Shown piece after piece: positions 25,914-27,027 of a stretch of DNA of 27,027 nucleotides. Location: NCBI GenBank assembly GCA_030849075.1, contig JASAOO010003180.1:1-27027 (forward strand), written 5' to 3'. The notes beneath the pieces are model-generated. The model worked only from the letters and a program-made list of their open reading frames with translations, did no database searches and was not told the DNA's origin. This stretch comes from Zelonia costaricensis. Taxonomy: Eukaryota; Euglenozoa; Kinetoplastea; Trypanosomatida; Trypanosomatidae. Each line of letters begins with the position of its first letter. Positions within the stretch are counted from its first letter, which is position 1. The translations under genes were made by a program, and so were the position numbers.

Positions 25914-25937
25914 CGCGGCGCAGAATCCTGCGCCGCG
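25914..25937 (-). promoter_or_regulatory. 10-bp GC-rich hairpin in a 5' UTR
   Basis: The arms CGCGGCGCAG (25914-25923) and CTGCGCCGCG (25928-25937) are perfect reverse complements with a 4-nt loop. The hairpin lies between the predicted splice acceptor and the ATG at 25843, about 70 nt upstream of it, so it would sit in the mRNA leader and could slow ribosome scanning. Confidence 0.55.
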
Positions 25938-26005
25938 ATGAGTGCCGCGCGTGCTGGGCGGCGTTGCCAAATCGACAAGCGGAGGGTCCGCTGGTAAATG
26001 GGGGT

Positions 26006-26085
26006 CTGCATGCGTGTGACGAAAGGGGGCACGGTGGGGACCAGAGGGAGCAGGCATCGGGCAAACGGGAAAGGAGGGAGAAGAG
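26006..26085 (-). promoter_or_regulatory. Predicted trans-splice acceptor of the coiled-coil protein gene
   Basis: A C/T-rich stretch at about 26029-26085 (minus strand) is followed by the first AG at 26006-26007. No ATG occurs until 25843, which supports that start. Further AGs at 25991-25992 and 25954-25955 are alternatives. Confidence 0.45.
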
Positions 26086-26983
26086 CAGCGGTGCGTCAGT
26101 GAGCATTCGCGCCGGGAAGGAGAAAAAAGGCGTTGCGAACGCACAAGCTGTCACCCAAGAACTCATCAGCGCTGCCGCGTTCGGGGCCTCCCGCTGTGGC
26201 AGCGTTTGTGTTCACCGGCGAAGTCAACGGAGAAGCTGCCGCCGGCGCCTACGCACCCCACGACAGCAAGCCTACTCCGCCCCGCCACAGCTCCTGTTTG
26301 CTCAGGAGAAGCGCTCTGCAGCGTCTCCTCCTTGCGAGTGGATTATCTAGGTATTTGATTGAATTGGGCAAGATCTGCGCCTCACATGCAAAACACCGCG
26401 ATGACGTGCATGCGGGTGCGACCAGGACGGAGACTCCCATGGAGAAGAAAAAAGGAAGTCGTTGAAAGCAAAAACAAAAAAGAATGCGCACGCGCGGATG
26501 CGTGGGTTGGTCCGGCCCACCTCTCGAGGAGGCATATCAACACCACACCGAAGCACACACCCACGCGCCCTCACACACACGTAAGGACCTGCACACGCAG
26601 ACACGCACACACCCGCATATGCAGCCCTAGAGATGAAGAACAATAAACCGTGACGGTTACACTGTCAACGAAGCTACAAACCGGGGTTTCTCTCACACAC
26701 GCGTCGTGGCGGAGACGCGTGTGGAGAAGCCCTAAGAAGAGAGACGATTTGCTGAGACTAAGGTGGAATAGGGCGAACCAAACCAGAAGGTCACTAACTC
26801 GAGAGGAAAGAATTTTTGAAGAGTTGTCAACGAGGCCCGCGCCAGCCGATTTTTCAGGCCGACTCACTGTCCCCTGACGCGCCTCTTCTTGACTCATCGT
26901 GCAGGACGCCAACTAGAAAATGTCACAAAGGAAATACCAGCTTGAGGACATCGAGCACCGCCATGCCTGATACCAACACCTCC

Positions 26984-27027
26984 TCAACAGCACCAGCAGC
27001 ACGACTTCTTCGCCTTCATCTCCGTGC
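26984..27027 (-). CDS. Partial gene: C-terminal tail with Cys-rich motif
   Basis: Only the last 13 codons and the TGA are in the window; the gene runs off the right edge. The tail reads TEMKAKKSCCWCC. In this frame 12 of 13 third positions are G or C, whereas the other open frame here has a much weaker bias, so this frame is likely the coding one. A basic stretch followed by a terminal Cys pair is the form of a Rab-type geranylgeranylation site, with further Cys that could be palmitoylated. The protein family cannot be told from this fragment. Confidence 0.5.
   Translation of the reverse strand, partial: TEMKAKKSCCWCC

Larger units (their letters stand above)
25844..26983. other. Spacer upstream of the coiled-coil gene
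   Basis: Leader of the coiled-coil gene, with its hairpin, and the 3' UTR of the gene that ends at 26984. CA-rich imperfect repeats lie near 26551-26615. No gene is supported. Confidence 0.6.

Noticed and set aside
1..27027. Strand-switch region, CRISPR array or insertion sequence
   Set aside because: All genes share one strand, no regularly spaced direct repeats were seen, and no transposase or reverse-transcriptase motif was found.

Overview
This window looks like nuclear chromosomal DNA of a trypanosomatid, most likely Leishmania or a close relative. The DNA is GC-rich and the genes are intronless with strongly GC-biased third codon positions. Every supported gene lies on the minus strand, separated by long non-coding spacers full of CA/TG, GGGA and homopolymer repeats. 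Most genes have a polypyrimidine tract followed by an AG shortly upstream of the first ATG, as expected for spliced-leader trans-splicing. Species and chromosome cannot be read from the sequence alone.

The whole window reads as part of one directional gene cluster transcribed from right to left, with no strand switch and no RNA gene seen. In order of transcription: (1) the last 13 codons of a gene that runs off the right edge and ends in a basic, Cys-rich tail (26984-27027); (2) a 130-residue protein with a C-terminal coiled coil and a strong hairpin in its 5' UTR (25451-25843); (3) a large orphan protein of about 1414 residues with helical repeats near its N-terminus (20576-24820); (4) an 876-residue orphan with a disordered middle and a folded C-terminal domain resembling lipid-binding TULIP folds (16311-18941); (5) a low-complexity protein of 390 residues with a possible N-myristoylation signal (12346-13518); (6) a compact XRN-family 5'-3' exoribonuclease (6909-8738); (7) a mitochondrial acyl-CoA dehydrogenase of isovaleryl-CoA dehydrogenase type (4993-6240); (8) a DUF1295/steroid 5-alpha-reductase-like membrane protein (2387-3346); and (9) an aldo/keto reductase resembling prostaglandin F2-alpha synthase (695-1525). 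A further splice acceptor at 566-567 shows that another gene follows to the left.

The genes do not form a functional operon. In these organisms neighbours share a transcript but are regulated separately after transcription. The long spacers at 8739-12345 and 13519-16310 are therefore most likely long 3' UTRs, where such control usually resides. No clear novel multi-gene system was found. The points most worth a second look are the two orphan proteins, the compact exonuclease, the altered cofactor loop in the reductase, the 5' UTR hairpin, the Cys-rich tail at the right edge, and two genes whose start codons conflict with the nearest splice signals.
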